Assembly: GCA_964035545.1 (NCBI GenBank)
Contig: CAXIUT010000183.1
Location: 682,001 to 746,000 of the forward strand
DNA length: 64,000 nucleotides
Direction of reading: 5' to 3'
Source of the DNA: Bugula neritina
Taxonomy: Eukaryota > Bryozoa > Gymnolaemata > Cheilostomatida > Bugulidae
Positions 59,821 to 64,000 of this stretch are shown piece after piece; positions within the stretch are counted from its first letter, which is position 1; each line of letters starts with the position of its first letter. The notes under the pieces were generated by a model, which saw nothing but the letters and a program-made list of their open reading frames with translations, ran no database searches and was not told the origin of the DNA. The position numbers and the translations under genes are program-made.

Positions 59821-60620
59821 TACAACATACTGAAATACACTGCAACATATTGAAATACACTGTAACATATTGAAACATACTGCAACATACTGCAACATAT
59901 TGGAATACACTGCAACACTATAATACACTGCAAAATACTACAACATACTGAAATACACTGTCACATATTGAAACATACCGCAACATACTGCAACATACTG
60001 AAACACACTGCAAAATTTTACAACATATTGAAATACACTGCAACACATTGAAATATACTCCAACATACCTAAATATACGGTAATATACTGAAATACAATG
60101 CAACACATTGAAATATACTGCAACATACCGAAATATATGGTAAACTATTGAAATATACTGTAACACATTGAAAAATACTGAAACATACTAAAATATACTG
60201 CGACACATTGCAATATACTGTAACATACTGAAATATCCTGTAGCACACTGAAATACACTGCAACTCACTGAAATATACTGCAATATACTGAAATACACTG
60301 CAACATATTGAAATACACTGTAACATATTGAAACATACTGCAACATACTGCAACATACTGAAATACACTGTAACATACTGAAATAAACAGCAACATACTG
60401 AAATACACTGCTACATACTGAAATATAACTCAACATACTGCAACGTACTGAAATACACTGTAACATATTGAAATACACTGCAACATACTACAAAATATTG
60501 AAATACACTACAACCCACTGAAATATACTGCAACATACTGAAATACACTGCAACACATTGAAATATACCGCAACATACCAAAATATATGGTAAACTACTG
60601 AAATATACTTTAACACATTG

Positions 60621-62214
60621 AAAAATAGTGCAACATACAGAAATACACTGCAACACTATAATACACTGCACAATACTACAACATACTGAAATACACTGTC
60701 ACATGTTGAAATACACTGCAACACATTGAAATATACTGCAACATACCGAAATATATGGTAAACGATTGAAATATACTGTAACACCTTGAAAAAAACTGCA
60801 ACATACTGGAATACACTACAACCCACTGAAATATATTGCAAAATACTACAACATACTGAAATACACTGTAACATATTGAAATACACTGCAACACATTGAA
60901 ATATACTGCAACATACGGAAATATATGGTTAACTACTGAAATATACTGTAACACATTGAGAAATACTGCAACATACTGAAATATACTCTGACACAATGCA
61001 ATATTCTGTTACATACTGAGATATGCCGTAGCACACTGAAATACACTGCAACTCACTGAAATATACTGCAACATACTGAAATACACTGTAACATCCTACA
61101 ACATACTGAAATACATAGTAACATATTGAAATACACTGCAACACATTGAAATATACTGCAACATACCTAAATATACGGTAATATACTGAAATATACTGTA
61201 ACACATATAAAAATATTGCAAGATACTGAAATATACTGCGACACATTGCAATATACTGTAACATACTGAAATATCCTGTAGCACACTGAAATACACTGCA
61301 ACTCACTGAAATATACTGCAGTATACTGAAATACACTGCAACATCCTACAACATACTGAAATACACTGCAACATATCGAAATACACTGTAACATATTGAA
61401 ACATACTGCAACATACTGCAACATATTGAAATACACTGCAACATACTGAAATACACTGCTACATACTGAAATATAATTCAACATACTGCAACGTACTGAA
61501 ATACACTGTAACATATTGAAATACACTGCAACATACTACAAAATATTGAAATACACTGCAACACATTGAAATATACTCCAATATACCTAAATATACGGTA
61601 ATATACCGAAAAACACTGTAACGCATTGAAAAATACTGCAACATACAGAAATACACTGTAACATATTGAAATACACTGCAACACATTGAAATTTACTGCA
61701 ACCTACAGAAATATATGGTAAACTACTGAAATATACTGTAACACATTGAAAAATACTGCAACACACTGAAATATACTGCGACACATTGCAATATACTGTA
61801 ACATACTGAGATATGCTGTAGCACACTGAAATACACTACAACTCACTGAAATATACTGCAACATACTGAAATACACTGCAACATCCTACAACATACTGAA
61901 ATACACTGTCACATATTGAAATACACTGCAACACATTGAAATCTACCGCAACATACCGAAATATATGGTAAACTATTGAAATATACTGTAACACATTGAA
62001 AAATACTGAAACATACTGAAATATTCTGCGACACATTGCAATATACTGTAACATACTGAAATATGCTGTAGCACACTGAAATACACTGCAACTCACCGAA
62101 ATATATTGCAACATACTGAAATACACAGTAACATATTGAAACATACTGCAACATACTGCAACATACTGAAATACACTGTAACATACTGAAAGACACTGCA
62201 AAATACTACAACAT
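60621..62214. repeat. Block R3, third copy
   Basis: It matches 53531-55125. It differs by a tataaaaatattgc monomer near 61206 which also occurs at about 56106, showing that this variant has spread separately from the rest of the block. Confidence 0.8.
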
Positions 62215-64000
62215 ATTGAAATACACTGCAACACATTGAAGTATACTGCAACATACCTAAATATACGGTAATATACTGAAATATACTGTAACACATTGAA
62301 AAATACTGCAACATACTGAATTATACTGCAAGATACTGCAACATACTGAAATACACTATAACATACTGAAACACACTGCAACATACTGCATTATACTGAC
62401 ATACACTGGAACATATTGAAATACACTACAACATCCTACAACATGCTGAAATACACAGTAACATATTGAAGTACACCACAACACCTTGAAATATACTGCA
62501 ACATACCGAAATATATGGTAAACTACTGAAATATACTGTAACACATTGAAAAATACTGCAACATACTGAAATATACTGCGACACATTGCAATATACTGTA
62601 ACATACTGAAATATGCTCTAGCACACTGAAATACACTGCAACTCACTGAAATATACTGCAACATACTGAAGTACACTGCAACACATTGAAATATACTGCA
62701 ATATACCAAAATATATGGTAAACTACTGAAATATACTTTAACCCATTGAAAAATACTGCAACATACTGAAGTATACTGTAACGCACTGAAATATACTGCA
62801 ACATACTGAAATACACTGCAACTCACTGAAATATACTGCACCATATTGAAATACACTGCAACATCCTACAACATGCTGAAATACACTGTAACATATTGAA
62901 ATACACTGCAACACATTGAAATATACTGCAACATACCGAAATATATGGTAAACTACTGAAATATACTGTAACACATTGCAAAATACTGCAACATACTGAA
63001 ATATACTGCGACACATTGCAATATACTGTAACATACTGAAATATGCTCTAGCACACTGAAATACACTGCAACTCACTGAAACATACTGCAACATACTGAA
63101 ATACACTGCAACACATTGAAATATACCGCAACATACCAAAATATATGGTAAACTACTGAGATATACTTTAACACATTGGAAAATACTGCAACATACTGAA
63201 ATATACTGTAACACACTGAAATATACTGCAACATACTGAAATACACTGTAACATACTGAAATAAACTGCACCATACTGAACTACACTGCTACATACTGAA
63301 ACATAATTCAACATACTGCAACGTACTGAAATACACTGCAACACATTGAAATATACTCCAACATACCTAAATATACGGTAATATACCGAAAAACACTGTA
63401 ACACATTGAAAAATACTGAAACATACTGAAATATACTGCGACACCTTGCAATATACTGTAACATACTGAAATATGCTGTAGCACACTGAAATACACTGCA
63501 ACTCACTGAAACATACTGCAACATACTGAAATACACATTAACATATTGAAACATACTGCAACATACTGCAACATATTGAAATACACTGTAACATACTGAA
63601 ATACACTGCAAAACACTACAACATATTGAAATACACTGCAACACATTGAAATATACTGCAACATACCTAAATATACGGTAATATACTGAAATATACTGTA
63701 ACATACTGAAATATGCTCTAGCACACTGAAATACACTGCAACCCACTGAAATATACTGAAACATGCTGAATTATACTGCAAGATACTGCAACATACAGAA
63801 ATACACTGTAACATACTGAAACACACTGCAACATACTGCATTATACTGACACACTGGAACATATTGAAATACACTGCAACATCCTACAACATGCTGAAAT
63901 ACACAGTAACATATTGAAGTACACTACAACACCTTGAAATATACTGCAACATACCGAAATATATGGTAAACCACTGAAATATACTGTAACACATTGAAAA

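Larger units (their letters stand above)
30245..64000. repeat. Satellite array, right segment (20-bp monomer, multi-kb higher-order repeats)
   Basis: 33.8 kb of the same satellite, same orientation, running off the window. Its higher-order structure is longer and cleaner than in the left segment. In order it reads as a block of about 3.6 kb (32.67-36.25 kb), a block of about 5.8 kb (36.25-42.08 kb), a bridge of about 1.7 kb resembling the sequence around the second transposon, two 3.2-kb copies of the first block, a copy of the 5.8-kb block ending at 56039, and then shorter mosaic repeats. A-run monomers lie at 31174-31180, 33581-33588, 43111-43117, 44670-44677, 47901-47908, 57069-57076 and 58581-58588. 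No gene, RNA gene or further mobile element was seen. Confidence 0.97.

Noticed and set aside
1-64000. Bacterial or phage sequence
   Set aside because: No ribosome-binding sites, operons, or protein families; composition and architecture are those of eukaryotic satellite DNA.

Overview
The window holds no recognisable protein-coding gene. About 92% of it (roughly 58.9 kb) is one very long head-to-tail satellite array running off both ends of the window. The other 8% is two copies of a 2.5-kb inverted-repeat DNA transposon that have jumped into the array. This points to a eukaryotic nuclear genome. An animal, probably an invertebrate, is my best guess, but nothing here fixes the taxon. A heterochromatic or (peri)centromeric location is inference from the array's size and purity.

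Satellite (1-19510, 22052-27681, 30245-64000). The monomer is 20 bp, built from two related 10-bp halves; a typical copy is aaatacactgcaacatactg. The array is always in the same orientation, and the strand shown is rich in A and C and poor in G. Variant monomers occur in fixed orders and form larger repeats at several levels: 100-260 bp, then 1-4 kb, then about 14 kb. Examples are two adjacent 3231-bp units at 43750-50211, a block of about 6.65 kb copied at a distance of 13960 bp (35431-42079 and 49391-56039), and many mosaic blocks of 1-2 kb in the left part. Copies that can be compared differ at few positions, so amplification looks recent and ongoing.

Open reading frames. The minus strand is stop-poor in all three frames because the 20-bp unit contains no stop triplet in that direction. 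Since 20 is not a multiple of 3, all three frames encode the same 20-residue repeat. The many long minus-strand open frames, up to 494 codons, are therefore by-products of the repeat, not genes.

Transposon (19511-22051 and 27682-30244). The two copies are near identical and in the same orientation, with imperfect terminal inverted repeats of about 125-130 bp starting CACAGTTAG. They carry no transposase. Target duplications are 2 bp (TA for the first copy, AC for the second), and both can be proved from paralogous empty sites inside the same array. Each copy also contains two tRNA-like stretches with good RNA polymerase III box A and box B matches, each followed by a T-run. I judge it a non-autonomous family; a CACTA-like (EnSpm/CMC) affiliation is possible from the CAC terminus and short duplication but is not proven.
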